From positions 44,353,890 to 44,417,889 of the forward strand of contig OY992540.1 in assembly GCA_963921195.1 (NCBI GenBank): a stretch of DNA of 64,000 nt, given 5' to 3'. The notes beneath the pieces are model-generated. The model worked only from the letters and a program-made list of their open reading frames with translations. It made no database searches and was not told the origin of the DNA. This stretch comes from Pegoplata infirma (taxonomy: Eukaryota > Arthropoda > Insecta > Diptera > Anthomyiidae). Shown one piece after another: positions 46,746 through 58,821 of this stretch. Both the position numbers and the translations under genes were made by a program. Position 1 is the first letter of the stretch, and each line of letters opens with the position of its first letter.

Positions 46746-47629
46746 ACAAGTGAGAGTGTTACATTCGGCTGTGCCGAATCTATTATACCCTCCAAAATGT
46801 AAAAAAACTATATAAAAAAAATCCAGGGGGGTCTTTTTTTTTTTTGGGTGGGGGGTTGGTGGGAGACGTTAGGGGGAGATAAGAATGTTGAGGGGAGATA
46901 AAAATGTTGCATTTGCTTGGCAAAAGTACAAAAAACCCTGCAAAAAATGCGGTTTATCTTGGGTTGGTTTAGTTCTCCAAGGGGGAACTTTTTTCCCCTT
47001 GGTCCGATTTGCCCATTTCCGAACTTAACCTGCCTAGGAATATAAGACATATTCGTGCCAAACTTCGGAAGTCTAGCTCATTTATTTTGGACTGTATCGT
47101 GTCTACTACAGACGGATGGACGGACGGACCCCCATACTGTGGTTGGAGGGTATAAAAAAAAAGCAGGGGCGTCTTTTTTTCTTGGGGGGTGGTTACGTCG
47201 GTGGGAGACAAACTTTCTGGATCCAACTGCAAGACTTTGAACTTCTTTGTACATAAAAATGTTTCGTTTGCTAAGGAAAAGTACAAAATACCTTTAAAAA
47301 ATGCCTTTTTTTAGAGGTTTGTTTAGTTCTTAAGAGGGAACTTTTTTCCCCCTAATCCGATTTTGCCCATGTTCGAACTTAACCAGCCCAATACCATAAC
47401 ACATATTCGTGCCAAGTTTCAAGGGTCTAGCTCTTTCACTTTGGATTGTACTGTGTCTTCCACAGACGGACAGACGGACGGGCGGACAGACGGACATCGC
47501 TCGAATGTCTTAGAATGGATCACTGATCAATAATATTTATACTTTATGGGGTCCTACACCGATATTTCGATGCGTTACACACGTAATGACAAAGTGAGTA
47601 TACCTCCATACTGTGGTTGGAGGGTATAA
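46746..47629 (-). mobile_element. DINE-1-like elements, minus strand, probable partial dimer
   Basis: The 3' end is at the left (inverse CACTCTCACTTGT, hairpin ATTCGGC/GCCGAAT at 46763-46779). A first unit ends with ACGGATGGACGGACGGAC and GGTTGGAGGGTATAAAA at about 47155. A second unit lacking its own hairpin follows with ACAGACGGACAGACGGACGG (47463-47482), ATCACTGATCAATAAT and a terminal GGTTGGAGGGTATAATA. Conserved minus-strand frames across these copies reflect repeat identity, not a gene. Confidence 0.8.
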
Positions 47630-47657
47630 TAAATGCTGCATGTTCTAACTGTTCTTA

Positions 47658-48432
47658 CACAGAAAAAAATAAAAAAAAAATTTTAATTAAAAAATTCGTA
47701 GATTTAATTAAAAAATTAATTAAATCGGGACCAATCACTAAAATGCGCAAATAAATAAAAAATATTTGTATGTCGTTAATTAAAAATAAATGGATATTTA
47801 TTTAATTAAAAACTTAATACTATAAATTAAAAAATTTAATTAAAATTTAAAAAAAAAATAATTAAAATTTTAATTGTATAAATTAAAAAAATTAATTAAA
47901 AATATTATATTAAAAAAAAAATAATTTGTAAAAACATTCTTTTTGAATAAAATAGTTAAAAAAAAAATATTTCTTCAAACTTTACCAAATTTATTTATGC
48001 CGTAAAGACATAGTCAGTGAGATGATTTAAAAAAATGATTATAAACCTTTCATATACATACACATAAAACTATAAACAAAATGAGAATTCAAAAACCTAT
48101 GTGAAAAATAAAAAAAAAAATTTCAACAAACTTTTTATACTGATGTATTTTTTTTGTATGTAAAACAATGCAAGAGAAAAACACACACTCGCACACATAC
48201 GGAAAACAAAACAAAAAAAAAATAAGTAAAGCTAGAAATTTAATTAAACATTTAATTATATAAATTAAATACTTAATTAATATTCAATTTGAAAACAATT
48301 AAAATATTAATTAAAATAAAGTTAAAAATTTAATTAAACAATTAATTATATTAATTAAAAGTTTAATTAATATTAAATTAAAAAACAATTAAAATTTTAA
48401 TTAAAATAAAATGTACGATATTATTTTCTGTG
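47658..48432. mobile_element. 775-bp MITE, CACAGAAAA(T)AA ends, TA duplication
   Basis: TA-CACAGAAAAAAATAAA and TTATTTTCTGTG-TA. The interior is dominated by TTAATTAAA modules and contains the block TCAAACTTTACCAAATTTAT shared with 20693-21018. Confidence 0.75.
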
Positions 48433-48582
48433 TAGTTTTGGAAAAAACGCTGCTTTCCGCAATGCTCAATCGATGTTAAAAAAAAGTACCTCCTGCTTCT
48501 AAAAGTCTTATCCCTGTTAAAAAAGTTCGTTCTAATAAATTTCTTTTTCACTCATATGTTATTGTATGTATGCATAATTGTA

Positions 48583-49519
48583 CACTCAAAAAAATCTTGT
48601 AAAATTAAAAAAAATCTTGTAGATTTTTTAAGAAAAATTGCATAAACTTCTGATTAATTTTTATTAAAAATTATTTTTTTTTTATTTGACCTTTAAAATA
48701 TTATATTTTGAGTAGGTTTATTCTAGCTCGAGGTCATTATTTTCTTTACTAAATAAAACTATGATATTCCCATAGAAAATTTTCAAGAAAATTATCTTTT
48801 TGTTTTAAATTTATTTATGCTCGTCAGTTTTGCAAGACTTAATCGACACGTGTTTCGGAATTTGTCAGATTCCATTTTCAAGGTTATTTAGCAAAAATAG
48901 AAAGGATTTACTACAAAGTAGCAAACGAGTCTAATAACAAATCGTTTGTGGAAAAACTAAAATATTAATACATAATCGACTCTATCCACAATGGGAATTA
49001 GAAAGACGAAGAAATTGTACTATACTAGTAAGGCAACGATTGCCAATAACAATAAACAATTCCGAAACACGTGTCGATTAAGTCATGCAAAAATTACCAA
49101 CATAAATAAATTTAAAACAAAAATTTTTTTATTGAAAATTATACTATGAGAATATCATGGTTATAATTAGTAAAGAAAATAATCACCTCGAGCTAGAATA
49201 AACATCCTCAAAATATAATATTTTAAAGGTCGAATAAAATAATTTTTATTTTTTAATAAAAATTAATCAGAATTTGAACATAAATCTTTGTAATAATAAT
49301 TTTTGTAAAATTACAGTTTTTTTTGTTTGTAAAACTCCTTGGAAATTTGTAGAATAAGTACATTTAGAAAAAAAAATTTAAAAATTTACAAAGGAAAAAC
49401 TGTAAATTTCGGTCTACAAAAGCACAAATTTTTTTGTTCAAAACAAGAACATACTTTTTAATATTGTTAAAATGGAATTACGAGACTTTTTCTACAAATT
49501 TGATTAGGATTTTATAGTG
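48583..49519. mobile_element. CACTCAAAA-family MITE carrying a 540-bp-family palindrome
   Basis: The left end is TA-CACTCAAAAAAATCTTGT and the probable right end is AGTG-TA at 49516-49521. Family modules resume at 49285 after a nested insert (about 48650-49284). That insert is a shorter palindrome of the 8.0-kb family (CTGATTAATTTTTATTAA, CTCGAGGTCATTATTTTC, ACACGTGTTTCGGAATTTG and their inverses). Confidence 0.7.
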
Positions 49520-49719
49520 TAACCATGCTTATATACTACATGCGTGCTTTAAAATGTTAATTTTAAATTATTCCTTTGTTTATAATACTGTTTAACAATG
49601 TTTTTTGCTAATTAGTTGTTTTTGTAAATAGAACGAAATTTGTCTAAAACTTTTATATTTAATTGAAATTGTTGGTTGGTTTTCTATCAACAACAACAAT
49701 AAGAACAAAAAACAAACTA

Positions 49720-50426
49720 AACAAGTAGAAAAGTTAAATTCGACTTGGCCGAATCTATGAATACCCTCCACAATGCCCTTTTTAAGTTGTAGTAAATTTT
49801 CTAGAGTGAAAAAATAACATTTTTGATTAGAAATATTTTATTTTGTTTAAAAAAAAACTTTTTTTTTTAAACTAATTTTTGAAAAAAAAAAAAATAATTT
49901 ACAAAATTTTTTTTTGAGTGTAAAATTTTTTTTGAGTGTAAAATTTTTTTTGAGTGTAAAATTTTTTTCGAGTGTATTTTTTTTTTCTTTTAGTGTAAAA
50001 ATATTTTTGAGTGACAAAAATGCGTTGTAAAATATTTTTGTGACTTACCAATGTTTTTAAAACCTGTTTAACGGGGTTTCAACACGTGAATTTAAGATGA
50101 GATGAATCTGAAATTTACGGTTTTGCTAATAACTTTTGAACCACTGGACCGATTTGGCTGAAATTTAAAACAAACCGGACCAAAGGAACGGCAAATATAT
50201 ATGCCACACTTCAGCACCCTCAGAATTGCCGTTCGAAAGTTACCGTGTGTTTTATCTCGTAAATTCTAGAAAAACTCTTGCCGAAATTCCCTCATTTGCT
50301 TATAACTTTTGAACCACTGGACCGATTTCGCTGGATTGCAATACCAACCTGACCAGGTAAATGCCCAACATATATGCCAAACTTCAGGAGCCTCTGTAAA
50401 GTCTTTCAAAAGTTAGCGTGTTTTCA

Positions 50427-50476
<50 letters not shown>

Positions 50477-50641
50477 GGACGGACGGACGGACGGACGGAC
50501 GGACATCGCTAGATCGTCTTAAAATCGATCGAGGATCATGAATATATATACTTTATGGGGTGCTAGACCAATATTTCGAGGTGTTACAAACGGAATGACA
50601 AACTTATATATACCCTCTATCACTAGAGTGGAGGGTATAAA
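49720..50641 (-). mobile_element. DINE-1-like element, minus strand, most complete copy
   Basis: The 3' end lies at the left (inverse TTTCTACTTGT, hairpin ATTCGAC/GGCCGAAT about 49739-49756). The right end is TATACCCTCTATCACTAGAG then TGGAGGGTATAAAA. The core is a pure tetranucleotide block, (ACAG)n then (ACGG)n, about 50427-50502. Two related body blocks (AACTTTTGAACCACTGGACC at 50131 and again at 50301) show an internal duplication. A GAGTGTAAAATTTTTTT minisatellite sits at 49914-49985. Confidence 0.85.
50427..50502. repeat. (ACAG)n(ACGG)n microsatellite core of the DINE copy
   Basis: About 12 ACAG units pass into six ACGG units. On the element's own strand this is the (GTCY)n core characteristic of DINE-1 relatives. 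Confidence 0.95.
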
Positions 50642-50714
50642 AATAACTTCATTTTAAAAACATTACATAGCACTGTTACTCGTTATATGCACTGACTATT
50701 GCACTAACACACTA

Positions 50715-51449
50715 AGGTGGACCTTATTTTGCTTTATTTCGTTTTTCCCAAATAGGAGGCCAGTTTTGTGAGAAGTTAGGATAAAAAATTAATATAATAT
50801 AAGCTCGATCGATTGAAAACTAAAGTTTTTGCGAACGAAATTGGGGAAAAATGGAAAGAAAAGAATAATATGTTTCGCGATACATCATTTTCATATATTA
50901 ATTTCAATGGGCTGAACACGAATATCAAAACTTTTTCGAAATCGGTCCAACGGTTTTCGAGATATTATTTTGAGATTTGTAAAAATGGCGGTTTTTCCAA
51001 CGTTAAAGAATTAAAATTACCTTTCCTTGACACTTTTATAAAGCTTGAGATAAAATTTAATTTTAAGTTAATTTTAGCCAAATCGGATAATACTAACTAT
51101 TGGCGCCTTTCAATCAAAATCAATCAAAATCAAAAAATCCGGAATTTTAATCGAAGGCGACAGGTAAAAATTATCGGATTTGGCTTAAATTAGGTTTAAA
51201 AGAAAGTTTGTCTTAAGTTTAATGAATATGTCAGGGTAAAGAATTTTTTGATATTTGCATTCAGCGCATCAAAATTAATAAGTATGTTCTTTTTTCTTTC
51301 AGTTTTGCCTGAATTTCGTTCTCAAAAACTTCAATGTACTTGTGGCACCTCAATTTTCAACCGATCGAGCTCATATTTTTTTACATAACCTCCCATAAAA
51401 CTGGGCTCCAACTTCGAAAAATTGAAAATAAATAAAATGAGGTCCACCT
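50715..51449. mobile_element. 735-bp MITE, AGGTGGACC ends, TA duplication
   Basis: TA-AGGTGGACCTTATTTTG and the inverse right end TA-AGGTGGACCTCATTTTA. Inner parts are also inverted (GCTCGATCGATTGAAAAC versus GCTCGATCGGTTGAAAAT). The 126-residue frame at 50813-51193 starts within the arm, has no recognised motif and is probably chance. Confidence 0.8.
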
Positions 51450-52336
51450 TACTCACACCCACACATACACGATTAGCAACAGTACATTATTTTATTCATT
51501 GAGGTTACCCGTATGGATGCCATGGTTGGTTATTTGAGTATGTTGGTTATTATACGAGTAGTTTGTGTAATATTTGATTCACTTATACAGGTTTACATGA
51601 TTTTCATTTTTTTTTGTTTTTCGAAAAGTTGTAATTTATTGCTGCAATGTGGTTGTCATAGGATCAGTTCCCTAGCCTGTAGTGTGGTTACAAGACATGG
51701 AGTATGCATTTGAATAAAGCTTAAAAAATATTTGAGTGTTAATCAAATTTGTATAACAACAATTTTTATAAATCGAAAAATATATAAGAAATTAAATTTT
51801 CCACGGATTTTAATGTTCGGGTTACTTAGTAAACTTTTATGCACCATAGAGACCTGCTATCACTTTTAACAAAATCGAATATACTTTTTAAATAAGATAG
51901 TGTAGATTGTATGTCTCGTCGAAAATATTACAAAAATGCCCATCAAACTTGCCAGACACCCTCAAATTTTACAGTTATTGTCAAAAAACTTTTTTTATAC
52001 ATATAAGAAAGATATGAATTGATTTTCTTTCTTATATGTATAGACCAATTAACACACATGGAAATTCTTATACTTCTTCTCTCCAAAACAGTTAAAAAAT
52101 TTAAAATCGGTTGAAACGTTATAAAATTTCACTAGGTTTAGTGAGAAAAGTTCCATTAACTTTAAAATTTGAGGGTTTCTGGCAAATTTAAAGGACATTT
52201 TTGTTATCTACTCGACAAAACCAACAATGTGTTGTTTGTAAAAATATTAAAATTTCCAAGATCAGCAATTTTTTTAAGTTTTCTAATAAATATATACATT
52301 GCGTATGAGTAATATTTTGCAAACATAAAAAAAAAC
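51450..52336. other. AT-rich region holding a small hairpin
   Basis: 51480-51720 shows no repeat and no supported frame. 51915-52225 contains inverted arms (TTGCCAGACACCCTCAAATT versus AATTTGAGGGTTTCTGGCAA). Confidence 0.45.
51996..52042. repeat. Perfect 17-bp-stem hairpin at the heart of a 310-bp foldback
   Basis: TATACATATAAGAAAGA (51996-52012) and its exact inverse (52026-52042) flank a 13-nt loop. A wider, less perfect inverted repeat surrounds it. Confidence 0.85.
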
Positions 52337-52499
52337 ACTTATACGTCCTGTTGTTTTATTTTCAACATAAAAAACCCAAATGTCAAATTAGTTGTATTTT
52401 TTAAGGACTATCGATTTAAAATTTTTATTTTAAAAAATTTTCAGAACCCGTTCTGAAAATTCCCATTTTTTTTTAGTTTTTTTAATATATTTTTTTTAA

Positions 52500-52767
52500 A
52501 ATTTTGATTAATTTTTATTAAAAAATATAAATTGTTTTATTCGACTTTTAAAATATTATATTTTGAAGATGTTTATTCTGGCTCGAGGTCATTATTTTCT
52601 TTACTAATTAAAACATTGATATTCTCATAGCATAATTTTCAAGAAAATTATTTTTCTGTTTTAAATTTATTTATGTTGGTCATTTTTGCAAGACCTAATC
52701 GACACGTGTTTCGGAATTTGTCAGATTCCATTGTCAAGATTATTTAGCAAAAATAGAAACGATTTAT
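52500..52767 (+). repeat. Half copy of the 540-bp unit
   Basis: It matches 8037-8310 in the same direction (GGCTCGAGGTCATTATTTTC, CGACACGTGTTTCGGAATTT) and stops at GAAACGATTTA. Confidence 0.85.
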
Positions 52768-55227
52768 TTTTTTTTTAAGTTTAGATGTTTTCGTTTTTTT
52801 TCAGAAAATCGCATTTGAATATTAAATTTCATAAGAATTTTGAAATTTGTTTGTATATTCTTGTTTCAACATAGCGTTTCACAGTGGAAGATTTGGCAAA
52901 TTTTGGACCGATTGCAATGAAATTTAAAACGATCATAGCTAAGATATTGTTGAGATTTGGTTTTGAAGTTGGAGCGCAGCAGTTGAACGGTGGAGGCAGC
53001 AGAACCCCCCAAAGTAGGGTACCTTTTGCATACGAACACTTTAAATGCTTGTCAATTTTTATCAGATTTTCTAAAAAGTTTTATGTGGACAATTTGCTAG
53101 TAGAGGCCTAAAAAACATGCTCTGTGGGTGTGATTATCTCTTACACATTCCGAGATAGAGCCATTTTAAAAGTGAAATTTGACCGATCACGCTCCAGTTT
53201 TTTTTGCCAATAACACAGTAGTAATAATTCGGATTTATTTCAAAATAATTTCAAATTGAAAACTTGAAAGATTTTTGATTTTTTTAAAACATAAAACTAA
53301 CTTTAATGGGCGTGGCAGCAAAAATTGTAAGAAATCATATTTCTTGGAAATTTGGAAAAAGGAAATTGGGAATTGGGGGATTTAATGCATAAAAATCTTA
53401 AAATTTCTGTTCTTTCCGTAAAAACCAAATTTGGACTATAAAGAAAATTAGAAAAATAAATTAGCTAAATCGTGCAGCCCTTTCCGATTTTCGATATCGA
53501 AAAACAAGAGCGTGGTCGAATTTTCATTCCATAAAAACCTTAGTTCAACTATGAAGCACATTCAAAAAAAAGGTATCCAAATCGGTCCAGCCGACATTTG
53601 ACATTTGATTTTTCTATACATAAATATTGATAAATCGTTAATGTTGAAATTATTTTTTTGGAAATTGAAGTATTTTCAAGATTAAAAATTTTTATTTAAT
53701 ATACTGCTATCGTAAAGACATTTCCTTAGAGGATTTGTCCTCTACAACCGTTCATGGATGACAATGTTAGGACATATCATCTAGAATTAAATATGATTTG
53801 TCAGAACCTGAAGACATTTCCTCAAGGAATCACTGCGAAAATTTCATTGACACATTTTCCAACTGAGAAATTGTCAAAAAATTGTTGTGTCCAGGTATAA
53901 ACAAAAATTTTAAACTTAGTGTATTTTTTTCCTACAAGAATTTTTAAACAAATTTTTTATTCTGAAATTTTTTTGTGTCCGGTATCAATATTTTATTCGA
54001 ACTTCGAAAATTTATCAAAAACTTTTTTATTCAAAATCTTTTCCAATGAAATTCTTTTATCAAAAACAGAAAAAAATAGTCCGTTTGAACAAACGTTTCA
54101 GTTTGAAAATTTTTTATGCAAATATATCGACGAACTATATTCAATAAATGCCAACTCGAAAAAGCTTACTGTTCAGGAGAGCTAAAAAACTAGCATATTA
54201 TTGCAAAAATAAACAATGTACCTTCCACAAGATGGTTTAAATATTCTAAACAATTTTTACCTATGCAAAAATTTTCATATTTTGCACTTGTTTGCGTATT
54301 TTTAAGAGATGGCATTTATTACTATATCAAAAACAAATATTTTTTTAGAGAGCATATTTTGTCGGAAAATAAAAATACATTTTTTTTGAAAAAATTTTTA
54401 AAAATTTTTTTTTTTTTTGTTTTTGTTATCCTTAGTACAGTAATTGCAAAAACTGAACAAAAAGTTAAAAATCTTTGCATATTTTTAAAAGTTACTAGCT
54501 CCGAAAGCCTTTTAATCTCAGGGTGGTCAACTTTGGCACTCTGTAACTCACGCTGTATTGCATTAGGGTCACTTCAAACTAGCTATTTTGAAAGCTTATA
54601 TCATTGACTTTATTTGCCCCATTCATAACGTTTCAATCTGATAAATAGTTTGAAAGTTACATAAATATAAGCAATATTTTTTTTGCAAACATTATTTACC
54701 GATATTTTCAAAATGGCAATATCTCGAGAACCAGTCATTAGATATCAAAATCTTTACAATATTCGTATTCAGCATAGCAAATGCAATAAGATATGTGGTC
54801 TAATTTTTTTTAAAAAAATTTTTGAAAAATTTTTGGAAATTTACAATGGGAGTTGGCATTTATTTTCACCAAAAAAATATGTACTTTGAGTTAGCAGAAT
54901 AACAAAAATTGATGTAAAACGACAACAAATTATTTTTTTGCTCTGAAATTTTTATGGCAGATAGGTATTACATAGGGAAGCTATTTGCCATAGGAAACTC
55001 ATTTTCGTCAAATTTGAGTTGGCATATTTTGAATATAGGTTCACGATATAATGTCTTGTAATCGGAAAATATTTCTAAAGACAACAATGTTTCATACAGA
55101 ACCAGTTCTGGAATGAGGCCCATAAAAGTTCTGGAACTGGTTAATAATCCGATATATCTTCATTTTCCTGACTTAAGAGTTAAATCCGCCCTGATCTGAT
55201 GTTTTAGTCTTACTTTTGAGGATTTAA
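52768..55227. other. AT-rich sequence without a supported gene
   Basis: Several short frames (52884-53111, 53919-54185, 54263-54607, 54683-54889) are open but lack motifs, and their codons follow the local AT bias. 52880-53110 is somewhat less AT-rich. Nothing else was recognised. Confidence 0.4.
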
Positions 55228-55496
55228 AATAAAAATAACAGGACGTATAAGTATTTATTTTTATATTTGTAAAATACGCAAAATTTATTAAAAAATTTGA
55301 AAATAATTATAATCAGGGAAACCAAAAATATGCTCTAAAAAACACGTTTTATGCGCTTAAAAAATGCCCTTAAAAACGGAAAATATGCTCTAAAAACAAT
55401 AAAAATATGCTCTTAAAAATGTATGTCCCCTTTTTCGAGGTGTTTTTTAAAATTTTTTAGAGAATAGACCCAAAAATACCGTTATGCACTGAAAAA

Positions 55497-56687
55497 AAGA
55501 CATAACTAAATTTAAGGAAAAAATGTCTTTGAAAATTTATCATGAATTTTCCTAAAATTTAGTTAAATTTAACTTAAAAATGAGAAATTTTCCTAACTAT
55601 GAGGAAAAAATTTTAGTTCATTTACTTATAATTAGTTCAAAGTTTTCTTTAAATGAATTTTTTAAATATTAGGAAAAAAATTCTTACTGCCAAAGAAATT
55701 TTCCACAAATCTAAGAATCGTATCTTTATTTTTAAGACATATTTCTTAAAAAACAATTTAGTCCAAGTTTAGTTAAAATTTACTAAAAAAAACATCATCG
55801 TATTTCTCTTCTTTTAATTGATGAAGTGTACTTCTTAGAATTTAGTTAATGACTTCTGAGAATTTAGTAAATAACTTCTTAGGCCTTTATTCATAATACT
55901 TAAAGTGTACTTAAAGTAGGTTTATTTGACAAATATTCATGCAATATCAGTCAAATAAACCTACATTAGATTTAATTTACTCATTATGAATAGCCCAGTT
56001 AGAATTTAGTTAAAAATTCCAAATGGCGATATCTCGAAAACTAAGCGAGATAGAGCGAAACGGATGAAATTTTCAAAAGAAAGACTGCAAAGAAAAATGT
56101 GGAATAGCCTAGCTCTGCATATCTGTCGGGGTCTCAAGACCCTAGTTTGAGATCTAAAATTTGAAATTCCCGAGATTTTATATATACATATATCTCGGTA
56201 AATACTGCCAACACGAGAAAATGTCCAACGGCATTTATGTAGCTCTTGACTCGTAGAACACTTCCGCAAAATACCCGAAATCGCTCTGATTAATAGTTTT
56301 TGAGTTATCCGGTTTTTAAGATTCTCAAGACCCTATCAGGCCCCTTATTACCGTATCTCAAAAACTAAGCAAGTTAGAGCGAAACGGACACAAGTTTTGG
56401 TTCAAAATCTATGGGGACCCTTAAAGGGCCCAACGGGGTCTCGAGTTAAATGGGGTCCGAACCAATGGGTCCAGGGTCTAGACCCAATCTATTTCTAAAA
56501 TGTGAAGTATAATTTTTCCCATTTTCTAGTTAAAATTGGGTTAAAATTAAGTAACTTTGTTTTCCTTATTTTTGGAAAAATTATGAACTAAAACCAAGAA
56601 AAAAAATCTTTGGAGCCAATTCATTCCCTCTTTTTCTCAAAATTGAGTTAATTTTCCCAGATTTTAGTTCACTTTTTTTTTTGAGTG
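55497..56687. mobile_element. Nested 1.2-kb element, CACTGAAAAAAA / TTTTTTTGAGTG ends
   Basis: The ends are CACTGAAAAAAA and the inverse of CACTCAAAAAAAAAA, with TG outside both. The interior holds many TTAGTTAAA / TTTCCTAAAAT motifs near both ends. A middle less AT-rich part has two diverged modules 324 bp apart (TATCTCGAAAACTAAGCGAG at 56027; TATCTCAAAAACTAAGCAAG at 56351). Confidence 0.6.
55881..55996. mobile_element. 116-bp hairpin MITE inside the nested element
   Basis: GGCCTTTATTCATAAT...ATTATGAATAGCCC ends with an inner 15-bp perfect stem GTAGGTTTATTTGAC/GTCAAATAAACCTAC. The surrounding TTAGAATTTAGTTAA-type sequence continues on both sides. Confidence 0.7.
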
Positions 56688-57151
56688 TGTGGAGTAGTTA
56701 GAAGGTTAATATGGGTTAATGAAGCAAGAACATGTCAAAGAGTAATCAATCGTCAGAACCCCGTTATTTTGAAAAAAAAAAATCAAATATTTCAATCCAC
56801 TTACAAAATTAAAAAACATCCCACAAAAATTAATAAATTTTAAAAATAAGTGTTATAATAAAAAAAAAATCCAAAAAAATTCTCTAAAAATTAAAAAATT
56901 CTCTAAAAACTTTAAAAAAAATGCTCTAAAAAGTGAAAAAATGCTCTAAAAATTTAAAAATATGCTCTTATGTTAAAATATGCTCTTGAACCTAACATAT
57001 GCTAAAATATGCTCTTAAGGCTAAAATATGCAAAAATATGCTCTAAGAAATTGATGCCAGATTTCTTAAAATCTTCTGAAACGGATAAATACCCATTTAT
57101 CAATACAAAGCGCAGGAAAAAACATGATACTGCATATTTTTGGTTTCCCTG

Positions 57152-58196
57152 ATTATAATTCACGTGTTGTCAGATATAAAAAAAAAAGAAAAAGTCTCAG
57201 ATTCTTTGATATTATTCCCGAAAAAAGATCTCAGATTTATATTTATATTTCCCCCACTTCCCACATGGGTTAGCCACTGTACAGATTACTACTAGGTGTC
57301 ACGTTGTCATTTTGTGAAAAATGAAAGTTTACCCCCCCCTAATGTAAACCTTTGTGAAGTTATTTCTCAGTAAAAGTGTTACCTACATTTTTTACGTACA
57401 ACACATGCCATAATGTTTTATAGTACGTGAGATGCATTTTATGTTTTTTTGTTGTTGTTTTTTTTTAATATTTTACTGGTTGGTTGACATTTATGCTTTT
57501 TTAATACTCTTAACCATAAAAGTGGTTGGACTCTTTGGATAACAGCATCATGATTTCTATGATCTTGTTGACATGCCACTATATATAAACACCAGACATG
57601 AGCTCAAATGTATTCCCTTCTTCGCTTACACCAAATCATTCGCTTCAGAGTACACTATTTTTAGAGTACAGTGTTTGCGAATGAGAATGTTTACTATGAT
57701 GCTAAACAACAAATTAAAAAATTTGCTGTGCTTGTTTAAACGAACACGAAAAATGTCGTGTTTGAACGATTAGAATGAAACAAACGTTCGTTTTTAGAAT
57801 AACAAACATAGTAGAGATTATAAAAATAACACCGTGTTATAGAATATTTTTAACATACACTGATCGCTTAGAATGTTTTTGTAAAAAAATGTTTAAAAAA
57901 AATTGTTGGAAAACTTATTATAAATATGGGGGTAGTAAAAAAAAAACGTTTTGATGAAAAAGTAAATTATGCATTGTGAAAAAATGTATTAGGATGTATG
58001 TATGTATGTATGTATGTATAAGAAAAATATGCAAAATAATGCTGTTAGTTTTTTGTTTGTCTTTTTACACTTGCTCGTACACGCACACGCACAATCTTAT
58101 TGTGTCGTTGAAACAAATCATAAACATTGTGTTTTTTTTTTTTAACTAAAAGTATTCCCAACAACAATAAGTACCGCTTTAAAGTTTTTTACATTA
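57152..58196. other. AT-rich sequence with a short satellite trace and a microsatellite
   Basis: 57180-57245 keeps two degenerate 35-bp satellite units (AAAAAGTCTCAGATTCTTTG). (TATG)n runs at 57995-58020. No gene supported; the frame at 57573-57773 has no known motif. Confidence 0.5.
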
Positions 58197-58821
58197 GGGT
58201 GGAGCTAATTAGATCTATTTCGAAAACGTCGGGTCGGTAAAGTTGCCTTTTAGGGTTGACATTAACACATTAAAATATTGATCCTGTGAGACAATCGCCT
58301 TGGCTTCAAAATCGGAGAGTTCCGAACAAAGTAAAAAAATATTTTTTTTTCTTAAATTATTTAATATTCGGACATTACTTAAAAAGTGTTTTTATGGTAA
58401 TTTTTTTTTTTGTCTGTAAAAATTTGTTTTTGTCTGTAAATTTTTTTTCTTGTTTTGCAAAAAATTATTTTATTATTTCTTGTTTTGCAAAAAATATTTT
58501 TAATTCGTTTTTTGCTGAAAATACACTCCGCATCATAACTATAGCCGCATTGCATTTTTCGGTTTGTTTAATGTTCAAGAAGTATTTTTATGAAACCTAT
58601 TATGGTATATTACAGTGTTATAACAGTTCTCTTGTTTTTGTAAATTTGAGCCATCAGCTGTTTGAATTCAGAAAACGGCGACCAATAACTGTATTTGTCA
58701 GTGTTTCATAACTATAGCCGCATTTCAATAAAATCAGTTGAAATGAGTTCAAGTCAAAGTTTCGTGGCCAAATTAATTTTTTTTTTGGTAAAATTCGTTC
58801 CTCTATTAATTTTTTAACAAA

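Larger units (their letters stand above)
52337..55252. repeat. Inverted pair ACTTATACGTCCTGTT about 2.9 kb apart
   Basis: 52337-52362 and 55228-55252 match in inverse orientation over about 25 bp (ACTTATACGTCCTGTT then a TTTTATTTT-like run). They could be the TIRs of a large decayed element, or two ends of a dispersed MITE. No transposase motif was found between them. Confidence 0.5.
55314..57151. mobile_element. 1.84-kb hAT-type element, 8-bp duplication ATTATAAT
   Basis: Exact 20-bp TIRs CAGGGAAACCAAAAATATGC are present at both ends. ATTATAAT flanks at 55306-55313 and 57152-57159. Subterminal regions hold many ATATGCTCTAAAAA copies in inverse arrangement. A second element (55497-56687) lies inside. 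No transposase was found, so it is non-autonomous. Confidence 0.92.

Noticed and set aside
46808..47286. Conserved short proteins shared with 58814-59271
   Set aside because: Similarity is explained by two copies of the same DINE-like element; frames are interrupted differently in each.
50813..51193. 126-codon frame as a host gene
   Set aside because: It lies wholly inside a TIR-bounded TA MITE and has no recognisable motif.
52884..53111. Short coding exon
   Set aside because: No splice signals of quality at either side, no motif, and text resembling common non-coding repeat phrases.
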